Assembly (NCBI GenBank): GCA_025618425.1 | Contig: CM046852.1 | Location: 6,903,566-6,967,565 of the forward strand | Length of the DNA stretch: 64,000 bases | DNA from: Heliocidaris tuberculata | Lineage: Eukaryota; Echinodermata; Echinoidea; Camarodonta; Echinometridae | Direction: 5' to 3' | Shown here: positions 1 to 10,859 of the stretch, piece by piece | How the letters are laid out: each line of letters starts with the position of its first letter | Position numbering within the stretch: the first letter of the stretch is position 1 | Program-made: the position numbers and the translations under genes | Notes under the pieces: generated by a model | Told to the model about the DNA's origin: nothing | Seen by the model: only the letters and a program-made list of their open reading frames with translations | The model's database searches: none

Positions 1-215
1 AAGACCGAAAGGCAATCAGTTGTTATGGTACCTGCACTCTGACAGCCATCGTTATTTATAAGCAGTTCCGCTTTTCTGTGGATGGAGAGACAACGCTGTG
101 CCTTTGTGACGTAAGGGAAACATAAGGGAAAGGAAGGGAGAGTGTAGACAGTACTTTTGAAATGAAATTATATTTGAATATAGTGATATAAAAACTATTT
201 TATTTCTTTTACTAG

Positions 216-3200
216 GTTGTTAGTAATTGGAATGGTCTGAAGGAGAGACTAAAGACACTGGATCCACAGGGCTATGCTACCATCTCAGTTCCAGAATTTC
301 AGGTAAGTAGAAAATGCTATCTGTGACATACAGATACATTTGAAAAGATGTTTGGTACTTCAAAATCGTACAATAACGTTGAACAAGGGCGTACTATAGC
401 TTTTCGTCTTGCTCTCATCAGAGCAATCCGCAAGAATGAACAGAAAGCCAAAATCAAGCAATATAAATGGAAACTAAGGAACAAAAGGTGGGAAATATAA
501 CAGGCTCTGATTGGCTGTCTAAAGATAAAGGTAAATTAGGCTCATTCTTGCCAGTCGGTTTATGTAATAATGGATAATCACTTTGTCGTAAATATTCTTG
601 GGTAGCTACTATCTGGATATCTACCCCCTGGACAACTACCTCATCATTTTCACCCTTTCACCTTGCAACTACCCCTTAAAAATGACCTCAATCACCCCAA
701 AGACAACTGGAAATGAGGTAGTGGAAGGTGATTTTCCAAGCAATTTCCTGATGAATTTCGTGGGGGGTTTATTTTCGCGAATTTCGCTAATCGCAAGTGG
801 GTCGCTGAATTTGTTCTCTTCTTGACAGAAATTCAATTCTTAGCATTGCGAATGTACATCATCATTGCTGTTTGTAGATCTAAGAATTTCTTGACTGCAA
901 AATAGTCTGGCTAGTCATATTCACGAAAATTTATGACGGGAAAATTTATGGGGTATAGAGTCATTGTTCTAGGTGTTATTGGGTGGGGAATATACATGTA
1001 TTACTGTGACAAGAAAGACAAATGGATGAGATAGGGAAAGAAGAGTAGATAGAGAACTATACCGGTGGATACCTGTACATTTTCTATCGGTAGGCTTACC
1101 AACATTTCCCACATGCATTTTCAAAGTTATCATTGGAATAAATTTTTGAAAAGATACTTATCTTCATTTCGTTTTGAAATTCCAGAGACTGGCACAGAGG
1201 TTCCATTTCCGGCTGAATCCCAAAGAACTGGAAAGACTGGCTCTGAGTTTTGATCATCATCAAACGGGAAAGTGAGTTATTACGATATTCATAATATTCC
1301 GTTCCCATATAGCGCATATCATGCGCATATCTAAGTGCTCCAGAGAGCTGTGGAAATGATTATGCAGCTGTAGCCGTGGTGCCTTGAAAAGGTGCTGTGG
1401 CATCCAAGGAATGTCTGCCTACCGGTACCCATTTACTTCATCTTGGTCAAATGTAGAATGTGTTGATTAATGTCTTGATAAAGGACGGTAATGATGTGGT
1501 ACTTACTCTTATCCTGTACCCTGTGGTCCATATTTCACTGGACCTAAACTGTGACATGAAGCATTTCTTTTGCAAACTTGACAGGTTTTAGTGCAACAAA
1601 ATCTAGAGCTGTTAAACTGTCGCAACATTTCCAAGAAATACATTATGTTCATTAGAGTTCTTTAGTACTTAAGTGAAAACATAAGATTTTCTCAGTGGCC
1701 ATCTCTCTAAATTGTTTCATCAAAGCTCTTTCAGGTTTTGCCTGAAGTCCTTTTGAGAAATATCTGTATTTTGTAATATTTACTTCATTATTTTGCTCTC
1801 AGTAGCATATATTGTGTTGAAGTCTTTATCAAAGTATTCATTTTTTCCCTTCCAGCTTTCACTACATCGACTTCCTGCGTCTGTTTGCCGATAACAAGAA
1901 ACAACCACAGCAGGGTGGACAGAGCTACCATAGAAACTTCCATAAGATAACAGTAAGTCAATCTAGTCATTTCATTTCCATCAGCTAAGAACTATAGCGA
2001 CAAAATCAGGATTTTGAAAACCTTTTTAAAAAGAAAACAGTCATGTTTGAATCAGGGGCGGATCCAGGATTTTGTAAGGGGGGAGGGAACAAATTTCTGT
2101 AAATTTTCTGACAAGCATAAAAAAGAAAGGTTATCAGAATTGTTGGGTCCAGTTAGGGGGGCACAGTTTTAAAAAGAGGGGGCATGGGCCGGAAGTGCCC
2201 CCCCCCCAAAAAAAAAAAAAAAATCTGCCACTTTTTGAATATTTAGACAGAAGGGTATTGAGAAGTTTTGTAATGTATCTATAATGATGGGATAAGTAAC
2301 AGTATGCATGTCGTTTCATCAACAGAAAAATAATTCATTGTGACTTTTCATCATTCTTCTGTAGCTAACTATATATATAATTTCTTTTTTTTGTGGAAGT
2401 TAAGAGCTTCAGGTACCATTACCTCTGTTCGGAATGATCTTTCATTCATGATGAATTCAGCTCATGTAAGGTGACTGGAAAATAATAATAATGGCTTGTT
2501 ATATAGCACTCATATCCATCACAAAGTGACACTCATAGTGCTGCAAAGTAATGTGGTAGAAAAATTTTTGTTGTAATATTTTGATGGCTGAATGCAAATT
2601 TGAAGTGCTGTTATATTGTCTAATCTCCTTACAGCATCAGACAGCCAAAGGACCAGAAGAACTGACAGTGGCAGGGACATTTGACAAGATTGGAAGAAAG
2701 GTGAGAGCTCAGGGAACGGAAAAGGGAGGGAGCTAGCATGTGCAGAAGGGTAGTTCGCCTAAAAGTTGGGCCTCAAAGATATGATTATTAGGCTACAGTT
2801 ACTCTGACTTTTTTTTCTTCTGGAGTCTTCTAATGTAAAACATTGCAGAAATTTGAGCTTATGTCTTATCTTACTCTTCCAGAATTTCTCATTCTGTCAT
2901 GAACATTAATTGAGACTGAAATTTTTGCAAAAATTTTCAGTATGTTTCCTGTCCATGAAAAAACAGAAATGCTGTGCTGCCTGTGCCCAAACAATGCAGG
3001 ATTGTCATATTCTATGTGAATATATGAATAATCAATTAGCATTAATTTCAAACCATTAGATATATTAATAAAACTTATGGACTTATTAATCATAAGATGC
3101 TCTATCCACTTGCCACGGCCAGGAGAAAATTGATATATGAAATACTGTATCCATTGCATTATTCTGACATACACTGTAATAATAATAATAATAATACATG

Positions 3201-4132
3201 TAACTTAAATAATGCCAAATCCACTCTGTGGAGTGCTCAAGGCGCATGTAGAAATTAATTAAGAATTAAACAGAAATGTTTTTACATGATTTTTAAAAGA
3301 ATCAGAAGTTATACACTTTTTGATGTCTTCAGGAAGGCTATTCCATAATTTAGGACATGCATGGGCAAATGATCTTTCCCCCCAAGATTTTGCGACTTTA
3401 GGAATCACAAGAGAACTGGAAGTGGATGAGCGCAAAGATCTCGCGCGGGTGTAATTTTGAATTAAAGAGGTATTGTATTGGGGAGCAGAGCCGTAAACGC
3501 AGTGAAAAGTGAGCAACGAAATTTTGAAAATAATGCGATGTTTAACAGGGAGCCAGTGCAGCGACTGCAAAACAGGAGAGATATGGGTACGCTTGGTGGA
3601 CAGAGTAACAATGCGAGCCGCAGCATTTTGAAGCTTCTGGGGCTTCTGTATAAGAGAAATACCTGTACTCATCCTCAGTGAAGCACATACACGTTCATGT
3701 TCATGTTAATAAAAAAAGAAAAAGGAGGAACCATTTCTCAAAATTCCACTTCTTGGTATTTCTATTTTTGTATGCTAAGCTTCAGCTTACCAGTTGTCTT
3801 GTACATAAAGTTACCTCTTTAGAAGACATTTTGAAAACACACACCACATATAGCAGATTGTTTGCCTCTCCAGACCTTAACTTTCTCTTCGAAAAATATC
3901 TCTCTAATGACATTAGATCCTTGGTGATTGGCGGAGCATACGACGTGCCTTCAAGAAAGCTGACCTTAATGGGGATGGTCATCTTAGTATACCGGAGTTC
4001 AGACGAATCCTTGCCAACATGAAGATCAACATCGGAGAGGAAGACTTCTACCATATTATCAGTGAGGTAGATGAAAACATGGATGGGAATATATCGTACG
4101 ATGAGTTTCTAGCTCAGCTAATGCCATCATGA
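216..4132 (+). CDS. EF-hand calcium-binding protein, EFCAB6-like, C-terminal part (5 exons, 5'-partial)
   Basis: Exons 216..302, 1186..1271, 1856..1952, 2635..2700 and 3917..4132 each have an AG acceptor; the first four end at a GT donor and the last at a TGA stop. They join in one frame (552 nt, 183 aa plus stop). The peptide reads VVSNWNGLKERLKTLD... with a degenerate EF loop (DPQGYATISVPE), a second degenerate loop (DHHQTGNFHYID), a linker, then ILGDWRSIRRAFKKAD followed by two good EF loops, DLNGDGHLSIPE and DENMDGNISYDE, ending LAQLMPS. The alternation of an NW..L..A helix with paired EF-hands resembles EFCAB6-type proteins, known as axonemal doublet-microtubule proteins; another multi-EF-hand family cannot be excluded. 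Only the last pair looks able to bind calcium. Upstream exons lie outside the window. Introns carry a hAT MITE (2053) and an antisense LINE tail (3172). Exon joining is seen in the sequence; the family name is inferred from pattern. Confidence 0.72.
2053..2232. mobile_element. hAT-type non-autonomous element (MITE) in intron 3 of the EF-hand gene
   Basis: Left end CAGGGGCGGATCC, right end AAATCTGCCACT form imperfect inverted termini. Flanks GTTTGAAT (2045..2052) and TTTTGAAT (2233..2240) match 7 of 8, the target-duplication size of hAT elements. The interior is G-rich on the left and has a C run followed by an A run on the right. Same family style as the elements at 42768, 46116, 47145 and 61089. 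Confidence 0.7.
2478..2549 (-). repeat. CR1/L2-like LINE 3' tail fragment
   Basis: AATAATAATAATGG followed by a TATATAGCACTCAT-type stretch and a GCTGCAAAG end resembles the 3' terminal tail of CR1/L2-class LINEs (AT-trinucleotide tail plus short conserved end), read on the minus strand. No coding part remains. Confidence 0.45.
3172..3680 (-). pseudogene. 5'-truncated CR1/L2-type LINE: C-terminal end of reverse-transcriptase ORF
   Basis: An open frame at 3259..3672 reads QKLQNAAARIVTLSTKRT, then LHWLPVKHRIIFKISLLT, and ends in PKLWNSLPEDIKK...FKNHVKTFLFNS. This is the typical C-terminus following the RT domain of CR1/L2/Jockey-like non-LTR retrotransposons. Downstream on the same strand is a short 3' UTR and an ATT-trinucleotide tail (3178..3196 on the plus strand), as expected for the 3' end of such a LINE. 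The RT palm motifs are absent, so this is a 5'-truncated dead copy, lying antisense in intron 4 of the EF-hand gene. The first methionine is incidental. Confidence 0.85.
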
Positions 4133-5428
4133 AACTGATATTACGTGTAGGACACGATCAAATCATGAAAAGTGACTATGCTTTCTTGTTCAAAGTAGAA
4201 TGTCAGATTTTGTATGATTATCATCCGAGACAAAGATAGTGAATATGATTGAAATTTAGATGAATGTGGGGGAGGTATTCTTTTCCGTTACAAGGCAAGT
4301 GTGAGCATTTTGTCTTTAGGAAGAACACAACTTATCTGAAGAATTACCAAATTTATAAAGACCAGGTTGTGATAACATGACAAAAGTATTTTTTACCCGA
4401 ACAACGAGATAGTGTGAAAATGATCAATACTTTTTTGCTTAAAGTAGAGCTTGAGATTTGTTGATATTATAGATTATGAAGATTCCGGAATGATATATTT
4501 TAGATATATTTCTGTTAACTACTTTCCCCAATCTTCTAACTACTGTAATTTGTTTTCTTGATCAAAACATTTATTACACTACATATCGTCAAAGCAAATG
4601 TTTGTTATCATTGCAGCTGTGGGAATTATGTGACAAATCAGACTATACTGAGGGACAATCAATTACCATTATCCTGATCATGATATACTTTCCTCCTTTT
4701 CTATGAGTTGGAATGAAAATCATAATATTCATGTAATTTGTAGGAATGGGTACAGTACTTTGTATAAAAGTTTAAATAACAAGCAGCTTATTTTTATATT
4801 GCGTATTGTTGTAGTAAAATATTTGTTTGTGACATCTTTTTTTTTTAATAGCGAAAACTGGTACGTCTTTCATGCAGCTTTTTTGAGAAAGGACCACATC
4901 TTGATAAACATTATAGCACTTTTCACCTATGTTAATTTGGATTGAGTGTATCTATGCACTGGCAAGCCGTAATAGATCCAAGATTTGAAAAGAAAAGATG
5001 ATTGACAATTGGCAAGATGCATTCCTGTGTTAAAAAAAACTTTGTGAAAGATACACCACATTTTTTGTTGAGCAGTATTCAAAGCCAAAAATTATTCAGG
5101 AAAAAGAAAAGCTTTAGGAAATGCGAATCATGCATGCTGCAAGTTTCTCTATTTTTTTAAGGGCTTTAGATTCTTATTTATATTTACCTGTATTAATTGA
5201 TGTTAATGACTGCCAGAGTGATCAGTGATCAAATGAGAGAGAGAAAAAGAGAGAAATAAGGCGAGAGAGAGATAGAGAGAGAAACAGAAATGGACATATA
5301 TATATTTCAGTATTGAAAGAGACACAGTAGGATTTATAATAATTACATATTTAATAGATGAAAATAAGTAAGAGGGAAAGAGAGAGAGAGAGAGTGCAGT
5401 ATATCACTTCGTTACAGTGAATAAGTCT
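4133..5428. other. 3' flank of the EF-hand gene; no gene seen
   Basis: Starts right after the TGA stop and probably includes the 3' UTR; no polyadenylation site was fixed. AT-rich, with GA-rich simple repeats at about 5230..5290 and 5370..5395. Small open frames here show no recognisable protein. Confidence 0.4.
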
Positions 5429-5844
5429 TTAACCCTTTCAGGACAGGAATTATTACAGGGCTAAATTGATCACATTTTGTTCTTCAAATTGGCAACAATA
5501 ATATTTTTCTTTTAGTGCTACAAGATTGTAATAAAGGGTAATGTCTTTGAAAACAATATACATGGTTAAAAGAATTGTCGAAAAGTTGAAAAAGTTGCCA
5601 ATTTCGATAAAAAACAATGATTTTGAACCTCTCAATGTGTTGCCAATTTAAGGATTTTAAAGCTTCTTCTCCTTTTTAAAATTCCTGGGATCAAACGCAA
5701 TATGGTCATGTAACAAAAATAGACATAGTGTGTGCAGAAATTTTTGCTCTTTCTGCTCATGTATCTGGTATATTTTTCAGGACTCTGAATGAAAAGTTAT
5801 TGAGCCAAACCACAAAATGTGGTCAATTGTCTCGAAAGGGTTAA
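5429..5844 (+). mobile_element. piggyBac-like MITE, copy 1 (TTAA-flanked, about 410 bp)
   Basis: Bounded by TTAA on both sides, with inverted termini CCCTTTC at the left and GAAAGGG at the right. Two further copies occur in this window at 59706..60122 (inverted) and 60189..60599 (same orientation). TTAA duplication and CCCTTTC-type ends are hallmarks of piggyBac elements; no transposase is encoded. Confidence 0.75.
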
Positions 5845-6197
5845 AAATGAAACAGACGTGTATATTTTTACTAGAAGATCAGTGCCATCGAATGTAATGT
5901 CCCTGCGTAATGTTTTGTACAAATGAGATGTTAGAATTTTCTTTCCACAGAATTGAAATATGATCTTCCGTCCTTAAGAAATTCATAAAGATGTTGAATT
6001 ACATGTTTGAATTTTATTTGTACAAAAATAATTGTTCATGCTTGTGAAGTACACAAATTGATAGAAAATACCTGTAAAGTGAAATTATGGATCTGATAAA
6101 GTGACTATTCTGAAATATTTATTATATGGCTGAAGGAAAAATTTGGAGATACATGTATTGACAATTTGTTGTAATTCACTTCAGTGTTCAGAGAAAT

Positions 6198-6480
6198 ACG
6201 GGGGGAGGGGGGGGGGGGTCACCACATGATTAAACTTTTGTACCTGTCCAAAATGTCTGAAAATTTTCTGACAACCCCCCCCCCCCCCAAAAAAAAAAAA
6301 AAAAAAAAAAAAAGGTTAATGCATTTTTGGGGTCTAGTTTTCCTCCAAAATTCTCTGACAAGCCCCCCCCCCCAAAAAAAGGTAATCACATTTTTTTTTT
6401 GGGGGGGGGGGGGACATTGGCCTATTTTCAAAATCGTGGGGGAGGGCATGTCCCCCTGTCCCCCTGGATTTGCGCCCATG
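6198..6480. repeat. G/C- and A-homopolymer-rich hAT-MITE remnant
   Basis: Runs of G (6200..6218), C then A (6276..6313), C (6363..6373), T then G (6391..6413), ending in GGATTTGCGCCCATG. That end matches the right terminus of the element at 42768..42930. The left end and target duplication are not recognisable. Overlapping open frames here are homopolymer artefacts. Confidence 0.5.
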
Positions 6481-6484
6481 TGTC

Positions 6485-7405
6485 ACAAATGACCCTAAAT
6501 ATCCACAAATCTTTTAAACATGGAGGGTCCCCTTTTTGTGCATTTTAGAAAAAAATCACTGTGGGAGTGATAGAGGTGCCTCATGAATGGCTTTTGTTTC
6601 CCCTATGAAAAAAAATACTTCCACCTGGGTACTGTGGAATGCACCATTGATGCATCAATGAATAATGATTACATGACATCCATGAACACATATCAAGTAT
6701 TTGTGTCAGTGGGTTATAGAATTTGTCACAGATGACCTATATCTGCTCGTGCTCAGACTGCATCTACAAACTGGCTTTAATATTAGCCTTCACTGTTGTA
6801 TAAGGAAATACATGGGAGTTGAAATATGTTTCTATAGTAATACATGTAGTTTGAAAGTACATATATAACTTTTTCAAGTGATGGAAATGAAAATAATGTC
6901 ATTTTTGGCTTATGTATCATTCTCTATGTTGTATAAAGAGATTTTGTATAATTTGCATATACATTGTATGTTGCTGTTTTGTGGTGAGGTCTAATAGTTC
7001 ATAGTGATTTTATATTTCCCCAGAGAGTATAAATACATAATTATCATCTCATGTGTATATATTTCATATTACAAGGAGATATTAAAAATTGACTATTTCG
7101 ATGAAATACTATTAAATTTGTTTAAGATTCTTTGCTTTTGTGTACTTTACTTAAAGATAAAGTTGAGTTCTGGTCATGTGATTACATTCAGAATGAAACT
7201 GTCTCAAGGCAATTGGGGAAGGTTGATCCTGTCTATATAAAGATCTGTGAGGTTTTGAAATCATCAGAATGATAAGAACTTGACCCAATCTCGCATAAAG
7301 CACATGCAGTGCACACAGAAATGGGTATATGGGACTGCAAACACATGTGGAACATTCAGCCTGAATACTTCAGCTATTTCTCATCATCTTAGGGGACATT
7401 TCTAC
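6485..7405. other. Intergenic, nothing recognised
   Basis: AT-rich DNA with no splice-bounded coding exon, no repeat boundary and no RNA gene that I can support. Confidence 0.3.
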
Positions 7406-7408
7406 ATC

Positions 7409-7597
7409 TACAGTCAAACCTGCTTTAGCGACCACCTGTATAGAAAGACCACCTGTCTATAAAGACAATTTTGTTTCCCTTGACCAGTGTTTCCCATTGC
7501 AACAGTTACTAAAGGAATCTGTACAGAAAGACCACCTGCTCATAAAGATCGTTTTTCTTGTCTCCCTTGAGCGGTCTTTATATAGAGGTTTAACTCT
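7409..7597. mobile_element. Foldback MITE with repeated GACCACC motif, copy 1
   Basis: Begins TACAGTCAAACCTGCTTTA and ends near AGGTTTAACTCTA. Inside, the word AAAGACCACCTG or its complement recurs several times. TA sits at both ends, as for Tc1/mariner-pogo elements. A sister copy lies at 9641..9835. Confidence 0.6.
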
Positions 7598-8001
7598 ACA
7601 TGTACTATGTCATGATGTTCTTCCAAACTGATATTAAGGGATGAGAAAGCACAAATTATTTTCACCTTCCCCAAAACTGAACCTTGTCTTTAAATGCCTT
7701 GTAATGTTCTTTCCTGTTCTTAAATTTTTCTTTTTTCCACCAGCTTTGTCTCTTTCTTTCTCTCCCTCTCTAATTAACATTTTTGGGCTCATCATGTCAG
7801 TATTTCTGTTTTCTTGTATCTTTCTAATTGTAGGCCTATGGTCAGTGCATTTTTTTAAGTGCAATCTATTTTGAGATACATGTATCATGATACCAGTCAA
7901 TGAAGGACTGTAAAGTTTGACCAACTAATATTATTTGAATTTTAGAATTATAAAACTTTTATGAGTTGTAGAATAGTGGGCCAGGATTACATCTGAGCAC
8001 A

Positions 8002-8175
8002 TACAGTGGAACCTCGTTATAAAGAATACAGTTATAACAAACTTGTAATAACAAGGTGATTTTGCCAGTCCCACTTCTTTGTATTATATTGTTTTTTAGC
8101 CCTGATATAACAAGGTTTCGATATAAAGAGGTAATTTCCTTGGTCCCAAGGAGTTTGTTACAAGGTTCCACTGTA
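8002..8175. mobile_element. pogo/Tigger-like MITE, copy 1
   Basis: TA-CAGTGGAACCTCGTTATAA at the left and AAGGTTCCACTG-TA at the right, with internal repeats of GATATAACAAGG. TA target duplication and CAGTG-type inverted ends fit the pogo/Tigger group. Related copies at 8524..8682 and 11415..11530. Confidence 0.7.
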
Positions 8176-8484
8176 ATAATTTTTCATGAAAGTTGGGAGT
8201 TAGCACTTTATTGCCCCAACACCTTAATTTCTTGGCTACGCTATTTCACTACATTGTATTAGGTGTACCTCTTCTCCTCTCATCGCAAATTTCGCCCATC
8301 TCTTTCATTCTCTTCAGATGCATGTTTCTTATCTCTCTGTCCATTCTGTGTCTACGGTATACACGTTTGTATCTGGGCAGGCCCAAGCTATTTTGTCCCA
8401 TTTACCGACCACATCTACAATTTTAGTAAAGAGCTCCAATATAAGATTCTGGATGCAACAGGTAATTTTGCTTGTCCCTGTATA

Positions 8485-8523
<39 letters not shown>

Positions 8524-8525
<2 letters not shown>

Positions 8526-8682
8526 CCTTGTTATAAGGAGATTCCTGATATAATAACAAGGCAATTTTGCTGATCCTAGGTCTTTATGGTTATTTTTTTT
8601 TGTAGCCTGATATAAGGAGATTCGTGATAACAAGGTAATTTTTCAGGGTCCCAAGGTCCTCGTTATAGTGAGTTTCCACTTT
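8524..8682. mobile_element. pogo/Tigger-like MITE, partial copy 2
   Basis: Repeats of ACCTTGTTATAAGGAGATTC and GATAACAAGG, ending CCTCGTTATAGTGAGTTTCCACTTTA. The left terminus is replaced by a TA/T microsatellite (8481..8525), so this copy is truncated. Confidence 0.6.
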
Positions 8683-8689
8683 ATATGTG

Positions 8690-9640
8690 ATGATTGTATC
8701 AATTTGCAACCCCTGATAGAACTAGGATCAGATCAAAGAGGAATTAAGACAATACTTTTGGTGGCAATTTACATATATGTTCAAAATGCCCCCAAATAGC
8801 TTGTTCTTACCCATCTATCTCTTTCCTCCTATTTCTCTCACATCCATTTCACCTATTTAATCTTCTAATCTAACCTCCTGCACCAAGTCAAAAAAAAAAA
8901 AAAAAAAAAAATCTTTCTTAGCCTTATGTATCCCACATTGTCTTTTAGTTTCCCTACATGTATTTCAATAACTCTGGAACCAGATTACATACAGTCACAT
9001 TCTACCATTTTTCTAAAAACTGGAAAATAATGTTGACAGATACTTCTCTCTTTGTGTACAAAATCCCAAAACTGTTTTATTATGTATAACATAACATTTT
9101 AACAAATGTCCACACTAAATAAGATATGATCACATGTATATGTTCAATTGGTAAAAAGTAATGTTTCAAAAGTATATTGATTACATACTTTTCACACATG
9201 GAAAACTTGAGTGAATGATCAACAGAAGAAAACCTATTTTTTAACATGAATTTTCATGAATTTTGAATCATGAACTTTGATTTCTAGAAAACTCAAATCA
9301 AATAATGGTTTGGGTACAAAACATTGAAATAAACAAGATCTAAGAAACATTTATCGGCAGTAGTGCACTTCTCTGTTTACAAGTGCCTTGAAGGAATGCC
9401 TATAACAAATATCAGAATTTCAAAAAGAAAGAAAAAAAAGATACGAAATACAAGATCAAAATTACACTAACATGAAATGTTTACAGAATGCCAGCATGAT
9501 CTTTCGACTAAACATCACTATCGACTAATATTAGTTGTGTGAACTAAAGTTGTGCTAAACTGAAAAACCAATGTTTCAGACCCTATCAAAGAGTACACCC
9601 ATCTTGTAATGAATATTACACGCATGCCCTTTTGCAGAAG
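8690..9640. other. Intergenic; convergent 3' ends
   Basis: No coding exon seen. Contains an A run at about 8890..8911. On the minus strand an AATAAA (near 9079) could serve as a distal polyadenylation signal for the Sm-E gene, but this is not established. Confidence 0.3.
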
Positions 9641-9835
9641 TACAGTCAAACCTGCTTTAACAACCACCTGTATAGAAAGACCACCCGTCTAAAAAGATCA
9701 CAATTTTCAATTCCTTTGAAAATTGTTCCTCATTGAAACATGTATTAAAGGAACCTGTACATAAAGACCACCTGCCCATAAAGACCATTTTTTCTAGTTT
9801 CTCTTGGGCAGTCTTTACATACAGGTTTCATTGTA
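9641..9835. mobile_element. Foldback MITE with repeated GACCACC motif, copy 2
   Basis: TACAGTCAAACCTGCTTTAA at the left, ACAGGTTTCATTGTA at the right, internal AAAGACCACC words in both orientations. Same family as 7409..7597. It lies downstream of the Sm-E stop codon and could be inside its 3' UTR. Confidence 0.65.
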
Positions 9836-10859
9836 TATTTTTTAATGTAAGACTACCAATTTATATCTTCAAATACAATATTCTAATGGTTAGGTATGGG
9901 TCTAGCTCTTCCAAGGTGAAGCATCAGTTGAAATGAAATGGTAGGTGAATGCAAATGTAAGTTAAACACATTTTGATTACAAAGGAAGATGATTCCTGCT
10001 CAAATGTTGCCCCTTAGATTCACAAGAAACCAGTGAAAAAAATAAATGGGGGCTAAGGGCGATTAGCCCCCGAAACTCTTGAAAAAGCCACCGTAAATGA
10101 AAAAAGAGCCACCGTCAAATAATATTTCTGCCCATGGGTCGTAGTGCATTCAAATCTCTGAACACTATAGGTGAACTTCTAAGTAGCCCTTGCAAAAGAA
10201 ATTTTAATTCTTACACTGCAAGAAACTGACAGATAATTTGAAGTTCGTGAACAATCAAATTTTTGAGTGCATGAAACTTTCGCGAATTTCCTGAGTGGTC
10301 GAGATTCCTGAAAGTTTCATGCCGTGAAATAAAAAAAAATCACAATTGAAATAACATAAAATTACTGCAATGTGCGTAAGTTTCTTGCTGCAAAATTGGA
10401 TGGCATTAACAATTCATGAAAGTGTCTAGTATGACAGTATTCCCTGGAATAACAGTTCCTGTCCATTTTTTTAAAAATCAGCTATAGGATTAGAATAATA
10501 ACAAACTTAATATTTTATGTCAATTACATGGACAAGGTAAGAATGTGAGGTATTCCCTGGAAAACTTCTTCCAATCTACACTTTCTTCCCCAGACTCATG
10601 ATAATAACAAACTGAACGATAATCTGCAGCTCAAGAAAATGCAAACGAGGGAAACTACTCTCTGGGCATATTACTCCCCTGTCAATATTTTTTCCGAGAT
10701 TCATGATTACAAAAATAACAAACTGACTGATCATTTGAGTTTATGGACAACACAAGAGATGGGGTAGAAAACAGAGGCAATGTTGCCTATCATGTACAAG
10801 TATTATATACAAGCTTAAATGATACAAAGATGAACCTGAAGGCAGGGCTGTTCACACTG

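Noticed and set aside
63..108. Possible additional upstream exon of the EF-hand gene
   Set aside because: AG and GTAAGG borders exist, but the short peptide has no EF-hand pattern and adds nothing testable.
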